64,000 nucleotides of DNA from Actinoallomurus oryzae (GCF_039541955.1 NZ_BAABHF010000035.1:192125-256124); one strand, 5' to 3'; shown: positions 7,504 to 16,485, counted from the stretch's first letter. Notes: a model not told the origin generated them from the sequence alone. Numbers and translations: made by a program.

Positions 7504-8772
7504 TCACAGACCGGGAAGCGGCGCCTCTCCGGACTCCCAGGTCACCACGCGGACCGCCTTGCCGATCTCCACGCGCGGGACCGTGCCGGCGGGCAGTACC
7601 CGGACCTCGCACGACAGGCCCAGTTCGGCCGACAGCACCTGCTCCAGCCCGGCGTCCGCCTCCTCGCACGCCACGATGAGCCGGGGCATGGTCGCCCGCC
7701 GGTCGACGATGACCTGGTAGTGCGGCGATGCGTGCCGCAGCAGCACCGCCTCGATCTCACGCGGATAGACGTTCACCCCGCGGACGACCAGCATGTCGTC
7801 GCGGCGGCCCAGCACCTTGCTCATCCGTACGAGCGTGCGCCCGCACGGGCACGGCGCGGTCGTGAGCGACGCGACGTCCCCGGTGCGGTAGCGCAGCAGG
7901 GGCATCGCCTCGCGCGTCGTGGTGAACACCAGCTCGCCCGGCGTGCCCTCCGGCACCGGCGAGCCGTCCTCGCCGACCGTCTCGACGAGGAAGTGGTCCT
8001 CGTTGACGTGCAGGCCGTCGCGTTCGAGGCACTCGGTGGCCACGCCCGGGCCGATGACCTCCGACAGGCCGTAGATGTCCAGCGCCGCCAGGCCGAGGAG
8101 GTCCTCGATCGTGGCGCGCATCTCCTCAGACCAGGGCTCGGAGCCGAACAGGCCCGCCTTGAGGTTCAGCTCGACCCCGGCCTCCCGCGCCGCCTCCCCC
8201 AGGCGTACCGCGTAGGACGGCGTGCAGGTCAGGATGTCGGGCCGCAGGTCGGCGAGCAGCCGGACCTGCCGCTCGGTCATGCCGCCGGACATCGGCACGA
8301 CGGTCGCGCCGAGGGCGATCGCGCCCTGGTGGATGCCGAGCCCGCCGGTGAACAGCCCGTAGCCGTACGCGTTGTGCACCACACTGTCCGGGCCGGCGCC
8401 GGCGCAGACCAGGGATCGCGCGCACATCGCCGCCCACAGCTCCAGGTCGCCCCGCGTGTACGGGACGAGCGTGGGCCGGCCGCGCGAGCCGCTGGAGCCG
8501 TGCACCGCGACGACGTCGCGCATCGGCACCGCCAGCATGCCGTGGGGGTAGGAGTCCCACAGGTCCTGCTTGGTGGTGAACGGCAGCTTGGGCAGGTCGG
8601 CGAGCGCGATGTCCTCTCCCCTCGTGACGCCGACCTCGCGCAGCCGCTCGCCCTGAACGCCACCGGCCCGTACGAGCCGGTCGACCAGCTCGCGCAGCCG
8701 GGTCCGCTGCAGTGCGGCCCGTTCGTCGCGCGACATCGTCTCCTCGGGCCCGGGCCCGTACGCCTCCACCAT
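7504..8772 (-). CDS. Phenylacetate-CoA ligase-like AMP-binding protein
   Basis: A 422-residue adenylate-forming enzyme of the PaaK type, which activates an aryl acid with ATP and CoA in the cytoplasm. The sequence shows LPFTTKQDLWDSYP, the nucleotide loop SSGSRGRPTLVPYT, the central IYGLSEVIGPG, LLRYRTGDVASL and the C-terminal GRRDDMLVVRGVNVYPREIE hinge, all typical of PaaK. The start at 8772 (MVEAYGPG) is provisional; the frame continues to 8880 but would then overlap the divergent protease gene. No other phenylacetate catabolism gene is nearby, so the substrate is open and the gene looks like an orphan ligase. Confidence 0.85.
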   Translation of the reverse strand: MVEAYGPGPEETMSRDERAALQRTRLRELVDRLVRAGGVQGERLREVGVTRGEDIALADLPKLPFTTKQDLWDSYPHGMLAVPMRDVVAVHGSSGSRGRPTLVPYTRGDLELWAAMCARSLVCAGAGPDSVVHNAYGYGLFTGGLGIHQGAIALGATVVPMSGGMTERQVRLLADLRPDILTCTPSYAVRLGEAAREAGVELNLKAGLFGSEPWSEEMRATIEDLLGLAALDIYGLSEVIGPGVATECLERDGLHVNEDHFLVETVGEDGSPVPEGTPGELVFTTTREAMPLLRYRTGDVASLTTAPCPCGRTLVRMSKVLGRRDDMLVVRGVNVYPREIEAVLLRHASPHYQVIVDRRATMPRLIVACEEADAGLEQVLSAELGLSCEVRVLPAGTVPRVEIGKAVRVVTWESGEAPLPGL

Positions 8773-8839
8773 GACCGGACCATAGATCGGGTACACGCGG
8801 AAGGGGAACCCTGAGCGCGAGACAAGCGTCGGACATAGC

Positions 8840-9886
8840 ATGCCGGACATGACGAGCAATACGCCCGACCGTTCACGCACGCGCTTCCCCGGGATCAGCT
8901 CCCGCGCTTACGAACATCCCGCGGATCGGTCGGCGCTGGTCGCGCTGCGATCGCTGACCGGCTTCGACACCGTGCTCAAGCGCCTGGCGGGCCTGTTCAG
9001 CGAGCGCGCGATCCGGTTGATGTTCCTCGGCGGGAGCGTACGCGCGGGTGAGACGCAGTTCCGCAACATCAACGACATGGTCCGCGACGCCGCCTACATC
9101 CTCGATCTGCCCGAGGTGCCGGAGCTGTACGTCACGCAGGACCCCGCGCCGAACGCCATGACGATCGGCACCGACCACCCGTTCATCGTGCTCAACACCG
9201 GCCTGGTCGACCTGCTCGACGACGAGGAGCTGCGGTTCGTCGTGGCCCACGAGGTCGGGCACGTGCTCTCCGGGCACGCGGTGTACCGGACGATGGCGCT
9301 GATCCTGACCAACCTCGGCGCGCGGATCGCCTGGCTGCCGCTCGGCAACATCGCCATCTCGGCGATCCTCATGGGCCTCAACGAATGGCAGCGCAAGTCC
9401 GAGCTGTCCGCCGACCGTGCCGGGCTGCTCGCCGGCCAGGACGTCGACGCGGGCAAGCGCGCCCTGATGAAGCTCGCCGGCGGCGGCCGTCTGACGGAGA
9501 TGAGCTCCGAGGCGTTCCGCGAGCAGGCCCGCGAGTACGACGCGGCCGGCGACGTGCGCGACGGGCTGCTGAAGTTCCTCAACCTGCTCACCCGCTCCCA
9601 CCCGTACGCCGTGGTGCGCTTCGCGGAGCTGGAGCACTGGGCCGCCGAGGGCGAATACCAGCGCATCCTCGCCGGCGACTACCCCCGCCGGGCCGACGAC
9701 CCGAACGCCTCGATCTCCGAAGAGATCAAGAACGCCGCCCGCGCGTACCGCGAGTCGTGGAACCGCAGCGAGGACCCGTTCATCGGCGTGGTCAAGAACG
9801 CGGCCGAGGGCGCGGTCAACGTGGGCGAGAAGATCTTCTCCCGCTTCGGCGGCCGCCCCGGAGACGACCGCAACAGCGACTCCTGA
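8840..9886 (+). CDS. M48 family metallopeptidase
   Basis: A 348-residue zinc protease of family M48. The zinc and catalytic motif HEVGH is at residues 137-141 and the third ligand Glu is at about 188 in SELSADRAG. A weakly hydrophobic region follows the HExxH helix (ALILTNLGARIAW...ISAILMGL), as in membrane-associated relatives, but there is no N-terminal signal or clear multi-pass anchor. The C-terminal ~100 residues include FAELEHWA. M48 proteins act in protein quality control or maturation. The gene diverges from the PaaK-like gene by 67 bp and lies 84 bp upstream of the Rhs toxin gene on the same strand; a role with the toxin is possible but only positional. Confidence 0.9.
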   Translation: MPDMTSNTPDRSRTRFPGISSRAYEHPADRSALVALRSLTGFDTVLKRLAGLFSERAIRLMFLGGSVRAGETQFRNINDMVRDAAYILDLPEVPELYVTQDPAPNAMTIGTDHPFIVLNTGLVDLLDDEELRFVVAHEVGHVLSGHAVYRTMALILTNLGARIAWLPLGNIAISAILMGLNEWQRKSELSADRAGLLAGQDVDAGKRALMKLAGGGRLTEMSSEAFREQAREYDAAGDVRDGLLKFLNLLTRSHPYAVVRFAELEHWAAEGEYQRILAGDYPRRADDPNASISEEIKNAARAYRESWNRSEDPFIGVVKNAAEGAVNVGEKIFSRFGGRPGDDRNSDS

Positions 9887-9970
9887 CGGCGGCACAAGTG
9901 TCGCCGTCCACCGGCACGGCGCGACATCGTGGGGGTCGCACGTAGCGCAGGCGGAGAAGGGGCATACGGG

Positions 9971-12900
9971 GTGGAAGGGGGCATCTTCGCCAAGGCCGCC
10001 GGTGAGCTGTTCCGGCTGGCCGAAGGTGACGCGGCCCGCGTGGTCACCGCGGACGCGGGCAAGGCGGCGGAGAAACTCACCCTCAAGGAGGGCCGGCAGA
10101 CGGCGCGGACCGCCGCGCACGACGGGCAGAACCGCGCGCTGGAGGCCGAGGCCCGCACCACGACGAAGGACCCGATCGACGTCGCCTCCGGCGAGGTGAT
10201 CCTGCGGCAGGTCGACGTCGAGTTCCCGGGTGTCCTGCCCCTCCTCCTCGAGCGGACGCACCTGTCGTCGTACCGCACCGGCCGCTGGTTCGGCGCCTCC
10301 TGGGCGTCCACTCTCGACCAGCACCTCGAGGTGACGCTGGACGGCGTCTACTTCGCCGCCGCCGACGGCATGGTGCTCGCCTATCCGCCCGCGACACGGG
10401 CGGGTGTGCGGCTGATGCCGGAGGAGGGCCCGCGCCGCCCGCTCACACTCCTCGCCGACGGTTCGTACGCGCTGGAGGATCCGCTGACCGGGCGGACCCT
10501 GCACTTCCGCCGCGCGGCGTCGCCTCGCGAACTGCCACTCGTGGCGCTGACCGACCACAACGGCAACCGGATCGACGTCGTCCACGACGATGACGGGACC
10601 CCGGCCGAGGTACGCCACTCGGGCGGCTACCGTGTCGCCGTCGACACGGCGAGGGGCCGGGTGACCGGTCTGCGGCTTCTGTCGGGCCCGAGTGGCGAGA
10701 CACCGGACGACGTGGTCCTCGCCCGCTTCGGTCACGATGAGGACGGCCGGCTCACGGAGGTGTACGGAGCGTCGGGCGCGCCGCTGCGGTTCACCTACGA
10801 CGAGCGCGGCCGGCTCACCGGCTGGGCCGACCGCAACGGCTTCTGGTACCGGTACGACTACGACGAGCTGGGCCGCGGCGTCCGCGGCTACGGCTCGGAT
10901 GGGTTCTTCGACGCCCGGCTGGTCTACGGCGACGGCATGACGGTGGTGACCGACTCGCTCGGGCACGCCACGACCTACCGGTTCGACGAGCGGGGCCGGG
11001 TGGTGGCCGAGACCGACCCGCTGGGCAACGTGACACGGCGTGAGTGGGACCGTCACGGGCGGCTGCTCGCCGAGACCGACCCGCTGGGGCGTACGACGCG
11101 GTACGCCCACGACGAGGCCGGCAACGTCATAAGGGTCACCCGGCCGGACGGCGCGCAGAGCGCCGTTGAGTACGACGCCGCGAACCTCCCTGTGCTGATG
11201 ACCGAGGCCGACGGCTCGACCTGGCACAACACCTACGACGAGCACGGCAACCTCACCGCCGTGACCGACCCGGCCGGGGCCGTCACCCGCTTCTCCTACG
11301 ACGAGCGCGGCGCCGTCACGTCGGTCGTCGACCCTACCGGCGGCCGCACGCTCATCGAGCCGGACACCGCGGGGCTGCCGGTGGCGGTGACCGACCCGGC
11401 CGGCGCGACCACGCACTACCGCAGGGACGCCTTCGGCCGGATCCGCGAGATGGTCGACCCGGCCGGCGGGACGACACAGCTCGCCTGGACCACGGAGGGC
11501 CACCTGGCCGCGCGGACGTCGCCGTCCGGGGCGATCGACCGGTGGACCTACGACGCCGAGGGGAACCCGGTCGAGCATGTCGATCCGATGGGCCAGGTCA
11601 CGCGGACGGAGTACGGCCCGTTCGACGCGCCCACCGCGCGTGTCGGCCCCGACGGTGTGCGGCTGGAGTACTCCTACGACACCGAGTTGCGGCTGAACGC
11701 CGTGACGAACCCGCAGGGCCTGCGGTGGCGGTACGACCGTGACGGCGCCGGCCGGGTCGTGGCCGAGACCGACTTCGACGGCAGAGTGCTGCACTACTCC
11801 TACGACGCCGCCGGGCAGCTCCTGCGCCGGGTCAACGGCGCGGGCCAGGCGATCGACCTGGAGCACGACGTCCTCGGCAACGTCGTCCGCGCCCGCTCCG
11901 CGAGCCAGGAGACCACCTTCGGCTACGACCGGGTCGGCCGGCTGGTGCACGCCGTCAACGCCGACGCCGAGCTGTCGCTGCGGCGCGACCCCCTGGGGCG
12001 GATCGTGGCCGAGACGGTCAACGGCCGGGTGTTGCGGTCCGCCTACGACGCCGCGGGCCGGCGCACCCATCGCCTGGCGCCGTCCGGGGCCGAGTCGGTG
12101 TGGCAGTACGACGCCGCCGGCCGGCCCGTCGCGCTACGGACCGGCGGGCAGACCGTGCGGTTCGGCTACGACGCCGTCGGCCGTGAGGTGCAGCGCCGGA
12201 TCGGCGCCGGATCGGTGCTGTCGCGTGCCTGGAACGCCGACCACCGCCTGAGCACGCAGACGCTATGGGGGGCACCCGCGCCCGGCGGCCCGGCACGGAT
12301 CCTCGACCACCGCGCGTACGCCCACCGCCCGGACGGCCAGATCGCGGGCGTACTCGACCAGAGGCTGGGCGAACGCCGCGTCGAGCTCGATCGCGCCGGA
12401 CGCGTCACGGCGGTACACGGCCACGACTGGGCCGAACGGTACTCCTACGACTCCGCGGGCAACCTCACCGACGCGTCCTGGCCGTCCGCGGACCACGACG
12501 CCACCGGTCCGCGCGAGTACGCCGGCACGCTCATCCGGAGAGCCGGGCGCGTCACCTTCGAGCACGACGGCCAGGGACGGGTGGTGACACGCCGGCACCG
12601 CACCCTCTCCGGCGGGCAGCGGGTCTGGCGATACACCTGGGACGCCGAGGACCGCCTGACCAGGGTGGTCACGCCCGACGGCCGCGTGTGGCGTTACCGC
12701 TACGACCCGCTCGGCCGTCGCATCGCCAAGCAGCTGCTGGCCCCGGACGGGCACGGGGTACTCGAGCAGACCGACTTCACCTGGGACGGCGTCGTCCTGG
12801 CAGAGCAGGCACACCACGTGCGCGGTCCCGCCGCCCACACCACCACCTGGGACTACCGGCCGGGCACCTTCACGCCGCTGTCCCAGACCGAACGCACACT

Positions 12901-13633
12901 TCCGTACGAACCGTCCTCCGCGGGCGACGCCGGGCAACGCTGGTACGACGAGCGGTTCTACGGCATCGTCACCGACATCGTCGGGACGCCCACCGAGCTC
13001 GTGGACGCCGACGGCGCCATCGCCTGGCGGCATCGGCCGACCCTGTGGGGCGTCGACCCCGCGCCCGCGCCGGGCGCCGTCCACTGCCCGCTGCGTTTCC
13101 CCGGGCAGTACCACGACGCCGAGAACGGACTGCACTACAACTTCTCCCGCTACTACGACCCGAGCACGGGCCGCTACGGGACGCCCGATCCGCTCGGGCT
13201 GGCACCGGCGCCGAACCCGCGCACCTACGTCGGCAACCCGCTGCGGTGGATCGACCCACTCGGCCTCGCGCCGTACGAGCCCGAACGCGTCTACGACGAC
13301 TCGGAGTACGGCAAACACGGCAGCAAGGCGCGGAGCACCTCACGTGGTGTCGCGAGCGCGGCGCCCAAGGACGGGCAAGCGGCGCTCAAACGCTCGTTCG
13401 ACCCGTCGCCCGACAACGAGGCGGTCTTCCGCCGGTACGGTGTCGACTACGAGAACCAGGAGATCGTCGTCCTGGACCGCCACCGGTACATCACGGACAA
13501 GGACGACAAGATCATCAAGGAGATCTACCACGGGCACGTGCCGGATCCCTCGACGATTCCGTCGAAGATCCTCACGCAGCTCAAACGCATGGGCATGATC
13601 GACAAGAAGTTCAGGGTGCTGCCGCCGCCATGA
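9971..13633 (+). CDS. Rhs/YD-repeat polymorphic toxin
   Basis: A 1220-residue Rhs protein. After a short adaptor (EGGIFAKAAGELFRLAEGD) comes a DUF6531-type entry (DPIDVASGEVILRQ, then LLERTHLSSYR), then roughly twenty YD repeats of the form YDxxGRL that build the encapsulating shell. The shell closes with RYYDPSTGRYGTPDPLGL and a second DPLGL. Beyond it lies a tip of about 120 residues (13271-13630) with SEYGKHGSKA, EIVVLDRH, EIYHGHVPD and LKRMGMIDKK, resembling polymorphic toxin type 17 from memory. I choose GTG at 9971 after GGAGAAGGGG at 9952-9961; an in-frame GTG at 9929 is the alternative. No signal peptide is seen. Export through the convergent type VII-like cassette is inference. Confidence 0.88.
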   Translation: MEGGIFAKAAGELFRLAEGDAARVVTADAGKAAEKLTLKEGRQTARTAAHDGQNRALEAEARTTTKDPIDVASGEVILRQVDVEFPGVLPLLLERTHLSSYRTGRWFGASWASTLDQHLEVTLDGVYFAAADGMVLAYPPATRAGVRLMPEEGPRRPLTLLADGSYALEDPLTGRTLHFRRAASPRELPLVALTDHNGNRIDVVHDDDGTPAEVRHSGGYRVAVDTARGRVTGLRLLSGPSGETPDDVVLARFGHDEDGRLTEVYGASGAPLRFTYDERGRLTGWADRNGFWYRYDYDELGRGVRGYGSDGFFDARLVYGDGMTVVTDSLGHATTYRFDERGRVVAETDPLGNVTRREWDRHGRLLAETDPLGRTTRYAHDEAGNVIRVTRPDGAQSAVEYDAANLPVLMTEADGSTWHNTYDEHGNLTAVTDPAGAVTRFSYDERGAVTSVVDPTGGRTLIEPDTAGLPVAVTDPAGATTHYRRDAFGRIREMVDPAGGTTQLAWTTEGHLAARTSPSGAIDRWTYDAEGNPVEHVDPMGQVTRTEYGPFDAPTARVGPDGVRLEYSYDTELRLNAVTNPQGLRWRYDRDGAGRVVAETDFDGRVLHYSYDAAGQLLRRVNGAGQAIDLEHDVLGNVVRARSASQETTFGYDRVGRLVHAVNADAELSLRRDPLGRIVAETVNGRVLRSAYDAAGRRTHRLAPSGAESVWQYDAAGRPVALRTGGQTVRFGYDAVGREVQRRIGAGSVLSRAWNADHRLSTQTLWGAPAPGGPARILDHRAYAHRPDGQIAGVLDQRLGERRVELDRAGRVTAVHGHDWAERYSYDSAGNLTDASWPSADHDATGPREYAGTLIRRAGRVTFEHDGQGRVVTRRHRTLSGGQRVWRYTWDAEDRLTRVVTPDGRVWRYRYDPLGRRIAKQLLAPDGHGVLEQTDFTWDGVVLAEQAHHVRGPAAHTTTWDYRPGTFTPLSQTERTLPYEPSSAGDAGQRWYDERFYGIVTDIVGTPTELVDADGAIAWRHRPTLWGVDPAPAPGAVHCPLRFPGQYHDAENGLHYNFSRYYDPSTGRYGTPDPLGLAPAPNPRTYVGNPLRWIDPLGLAPYEPERVYDDSEYGKHGSKARSTSRGVASAAPKDGQAALKRSFDPSPDNEAVFRRYGVDYENQEIVVLDRHRYITDKDDKIIKEIYHGHVPDPSTIPSKILTQLKRMGMIDKKFRVLPPP

Positions 13634-14046
13634 CGTTCGACTGGGAGACCGGAGAGGGCCTGCTGGGCGTCGACGATCCGCTGGTCGTCGACGACGCGCT
13701 CGACCGCGGGGAGCGCCACGCCGGCATCGCCGTCGCCGGCCTGGCCCTCAACCACGAGGATCTGGCCGAGATCGCACCACGGGTGGCACGGGCGGCGCGG
13801 TCAGGCGACGCGGAGACCCGGCGCATGGCCTTCGTCGCGCTCGGCCACGCCGTGCGCCTGTTCGGCGCGCTCCCGCCGGAACTCGACCGTGCCCTTCGCG
13901 ACGCCCGGCACGATCCGGCGGCCGAGACCGCGTTCGACGACACGCTCCAGTACGTTCCGTTCGCCCGGCTGCCGACCTGGCTCAAACTGCGGTCGCTCAG
14001 GGAGTGGGCCCACTGGCACCTGTGGCGTCGCCAGCGGGACCGCTGA
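13630..14046 (+). CDS. Cognate immunity protein of the Rhs toxin (predicted)
   Basis: A 138-residue cytoplasmic protein whose ATG overlaps the Rhs stop codon as ATGA (13630-13633), a layout typical of translational coupling between toxin and immunity genes. It is mostly helical. Acidic N-terminal segments (GVDDPLVVDDALDRGE) precede helices resembling HEAT repeats (EIAPRVARAARSGDAETRRMAFVALGHAVRL), and the end is Trp-rich. The neutralising role is inferred from position, size and the net acidic N-terminus facing a basic toxin tip. I do not recognise a named immunity family with certainty. Confidence 0.7.
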   Translation: MTFDWETGEGLLGVDDPLVVDDALDRGERHAGIAVAGLALNHEDLAEIAPRVARAARSGDAETRRMAFVALGHAVRLFGALPPELDRALRDARHDPAAETAFDDTLQYVPFARLPTWLKLRSLREWAHWHLWRRQRDR

Positions 14047-14188
14047 GAAATGCCCCGGCGGTCCCCGCCTCATCGCTGGGGCAACGGAGTTTCACGTCAA
14101 GCCGCGGTCACCCAGGGAGCGCGGCACCGATCGAGATCGCATGCGGCGCACCGGCCTCGGGCGCCCCGGCATGCGTTCCGGCGACGGC

Positions 14189-14695
14189 TCAGGCCGCCAT
14201 GGCTCCATTCGCGATCGTGTTGACCGCCCCGGTCTCAATGGCCTTCTGCATGCCACGGCCCTCCAGCAGTTCCTCCGGCCAGGCGGCCTCGCCGCCGGGG
14301 AAGAGCGCGGAGGCGAGCATCTGCGCAAGAGTGATGCCGCCGTCCGCGAGCTTGTAGATCTTGTAGCAACGCAGGATCATCGGCACCGCCGCGCCGCCGA
14401 TCGCCGCCGTCACGAGTGCGCCCTTGTGGTGATCGACGAGATTGTTGAGCGCGCCCAGCGGATGGTCGACCGTCTGTGTCATCGACGTCCCGGCCGTTCC
14501 CTGCGCGGCGGTGGTCGCGCGCTGCCCGTGGGTCTTCGCGTCGGTCACCGCGGGCTGCAGGTTGGCCGCGTGCTGCTGGTACACGGTGCCGGCGACGTGT
14601 GCCTTGTCCTCGTTGGCGTTCGTCCAGCCCGCGCCCCCGGCCAAGCCCATGAGGTTGAGCAGCTTGGCCATCCAGTCCGGGAGCTCTATCGCCAT
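14189..14695 (-). CDS. Stand-alone WXG100-like trafficking domain protein
   Basis: A 168-residue protein, third in a minus-strand cassette. The N-terminus PDWMAKLLNLMGL followed by GWTNANEDKAHVAGTVYQQH resembles the trafficking segment at the start of large actinobacterial polymorphic toxins exported by type VII systems. A helical Ala-rich middle and a moderately hydrophobic stretch (GALVTAAIGGAAVPMIL) follow. Here the domain is a separate protein without a toxin tip. ATG at 14695 has GGAAAGG upstream; an open frame continues to 14899 but overlaps the preceding gene. It ends 142 bp from the convergent immunity gene. A role as an export partner is inferred. Confidence 0.55.
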   Translation of the reverse strand: MAIELPDWMAKLLNLMGLAGGAGWTNANEDKAHVAGTVYQQHAANLQPAVTDAKTHGQRATTAAQGTAGTSMTQTVDHPLGALNNLVDHHKGALVTAAIGGAAVPMILRCYKIYKLADGGITLAQMLASALFPGGEAAWPEELLEGRGMQKAIETGAVNTIANGAMAA

Positions 14696-14751
14696 TGGAT
14701 TGTCACCTTTCCGGCCATGTCCGGCCGATTCGGATCGACGTGGGACCGCGT

Positions 14752-15081
14752 TCAGACCGACTGGGTCAGGCCGGTGTTCGCTTCCTCCGCTCCGGTCATG
14801 TTGCCGGACATCGCCTGTATCGCCTGTCCCTGACTGTGCAGCACGTCGAGGTTCTGGTGGCCGGTGGACATCATCATCTGATGGACGGCCGTGAAGCACC
14901 CGCCGAGCAGGCTACCGATCAGGTCGTTCGGGTCCTTGTCGGGATTCCACCACTCGCCGAGCCCGTCGATCTGCGTCTGGGTGTTGTTCAGCTCGGTTCG
15001 GGCGTTCTCATGAGCCGTCACAATGCCCTCGCCGGACTGCTTCAGCCGCGTCCGGTCATACTCGATCTGCTGCTCGGTCAT
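14752..15081 (-). CDS. WXG100-like small secreted protein
   Basis: A 109-residue helical protein with the layout of WXG100/ESAT-6-like type VII substrates: a first helix with polar heptads, a turn with tryptophans (GLGEWWNPDKDPNDLIG), and a second helix ending MSGNMTGAEEANTG. A strict W-x-G is missing, as in many actinobacterial relatives. ATG at 15081 follows GAGGGAGCAAGG. It starts 10 bp after the YbaB-like gene and is followed after 56 bp by the trafficking-domain gene, so the three form one transcription unit. These proteins usually act as dimeric secretion partners. Confidence 0.6.
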   Translation of the reverse strand: MTEQQIEYDRTRLKQSGEGIVTAHENARTELNNTQTQIDGLGEWWNPDKDPNDLIGSLLGGCFTAVHQMMMSTGHQNLDVLHSQGQAIQAMSGNMTGAEEANTGLTQSV

Positions 15082-15091
15082 CCTTGCTCCC

Positions 15092-15868
15092 TCAACGCTC
15101 CGGCTCGATGCCGTTGATCACGTCACTCAGTGCCCGAAAGTAGGACTCCAGCCGGGCCACATTTCGTTCCCGCAACTGACCGAGCTGTTTTTTTACAGCC
15201 TCCGGATCGATGTCGGCCTCCGCCTGCAGGTCCCGCGTCTTGGCCGCCAGGTCGTCCAGTGCGGCGTTCACCGCCGCCACGACGCCCTGTTCGAGCTCGA
15301 CAGTGCCGCGCATCGCGCGGGCGTCCAATACCAGTGAGGCGAGCCGGCCGCTGGGAACGCACACCGCGCGCACCGCGCCCCGGGGAGCCTCCCCGGTACC
15401 GGTGAGATCCTCCTCACCGAGGTTCCGCGCCTCGTCCACCGTCCGCAGGACGCCGATCAGCTCATCGAGCATGTCATCGGTATTCAGGATCGGCAGGTCG
15501 GCGATCTTCACCCCGGCCTCGCGCAGATCCGCGATGACGTCCGCGGCGAACTCCATGTCCCGGTTCGTGCCGCGGTGGAATTCCTCGTTCGCCTTCTGCA
15601 GGTCCGCGATGACCTCGCGCAGATCGATCTCCGAGATCTCGCCGCCCGGACGTTGCGCGCGGAAGTCCGCGAGTGCGGCGTTCACCGCCTCGATGAGAAG
15701 CCGGCTCAGGTCCTCCCGGGACGACCGGAGCAGCCTCGCCTCCACACGTACGGTCTCCAGCCGCTCGTCGACCACGGTCACCCGAACGCGGCCCTCATCC
15801 GCCTCGCCGGTCCCACGGGTGGCTTCCCCGGAGCCGGCGTCCGACCGTTCTACCGACCACTGCGCCAT
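15092..15868 (-). CDS. Tandem YbaB/EbfC-like domain protein
   Basis: A 258-residue protein with two YbaB/EbfC-like units. The first is GRVRVTVVDERLETVRVEARLL followed by LIEAVNAALADFRAQ (about 25-75). The second is APRGAVRAVCVPSGRLASLVLDARAM followed by VVAAVNAALDDLAAK (about 160-210). Each ends in the dimerisation helix. A helical linker rich in Glu and Asp separates them. YbaB-like genes regularly accompany WXG100 genes in actinobacteria (EspL-type), where they are thought to aid substrate handling or bind DNA. A two-domain chain could replace the usual dimer. It is the first gene of the minus-strand cassette; the start at 15868 has no strong ribosome site and is uncertain. Confidence 0.65.
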   Translation of the reverse strand: MAQWSVERSDAGSGEATRGTGEADEGRVRVTVVDERLETVRVEARLLRSSREDLSRLLIEAVNAALADFRAQRPGGEISEIDLREVIADLQKANEEFHRGTNRDMEFAADVIADLREAGVKIADLPILNTDDMLDELIGVLRTVDEARNLGEEDLTGTGEAPRGAVRAVCVPSGRLASLVLDARAMRGTVELEQGVVAAVNAALDDLAAKTRDLQAEADIDPEAVKKQLGQLRERNVARLESYFRALSDVINGIEPER

Positions 15869-16041
15869 GGGCCTGATCGTACAGTTCGATCGCGCCTTAC
15901 ATGAAGGATTGACGCTATCGCCAGAAGTGCCCGCTTGGGGTGATCCGCGCCCCTATAGTCACTAACCTATCGGCTCCGTGTCATCCGCGCTTCACGGAAC
16001 CGTGCGCAACCCGAGTGATGACGGCGACGGCGAGGAGCAGC

Positions 16042-16485
16042 ATGGTCGCGGGTGGAGGAGCAGTAGCCAAAAGCGTCTTCGCGGCGGTCGGAAAGTTCTT
16101 CAGAGAGACCGCCGAAGACCTCCGCACCCCCTTCCAGGACCTCCACCTCGGCGGTCCCGAGCTCGCCCTCCCCGGCGGCGGCTCGGTGCCGAGCCGCCGG
16201 TTCGGCCAGGAGATGCGCCAGTGGCAGAAGGACGCCGGGCGCCGTGAAGAAGGCATCGCCTATGCTAAGCGTTTGCCCTCCTCCAACAGCAAGAAGAACA
16301 CCGGTGGAGGGATCTTTGGCAGCAAGAAGGACGCGGAGAAGGCCGCCCGCGAAGCGGTCAGCCATGGCGGCCGGGCCCGCTACCGTGACGAATGCGCCAA
16401 AGGCGATCATGTGCACGCGGAGTTCTTGAACAAGCACGGCGAGGTGTCCGAGACACGGCACTTCGGCTGGCGCAAGAAGAAATAG
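16042..16485 (+). CDS. Small basic toxin-like protein
   Basis: A 147-residue strongly basic protein of unknown family. ATG at 16042 lies behind GAGGAG (16032-16037); an open frame upstream to 15940 has no such site. The N-terminus GGAVAKSVFAAVGKFFRETAED resembles that of the Rhs toxin (FAK-AAGELFRLAEGD). A Lys/Arg-rich middle (SKKNTGGGIFGSKKDAEKAA) leads to a compact end with KGDHVHAEFLNKHGEVSETRHFGW, where several His and acidic residues could form a nuclease site like those in polymorphic toxin tips. The next gene is acidic and starts 24 bp on. This pairing suggests toxin and immunity, but activity is inferred only. Confidence 0.55.
   Translation: MVAGGGAVAKSVFAAVGKFFRETAEDLRTPFQDLHLGGPELALPGGGSVPSRRFGQEMRQWQKDAGRREEGIAYAKRLPSSNSKKNTGGGIFGSKKDAEKAAREAVSHGGRARYRDECAKGDHVHAEFLNKHGEVSETRHFGWRKKK

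Noticed and set aside
8873..12070. Very long open frame opposite the protease and Rhs genes
   Set aside because: It is antisense to two genes with clear domains and motifs and has no recognisable domain. High GC leaves the opposite strand free of stops.
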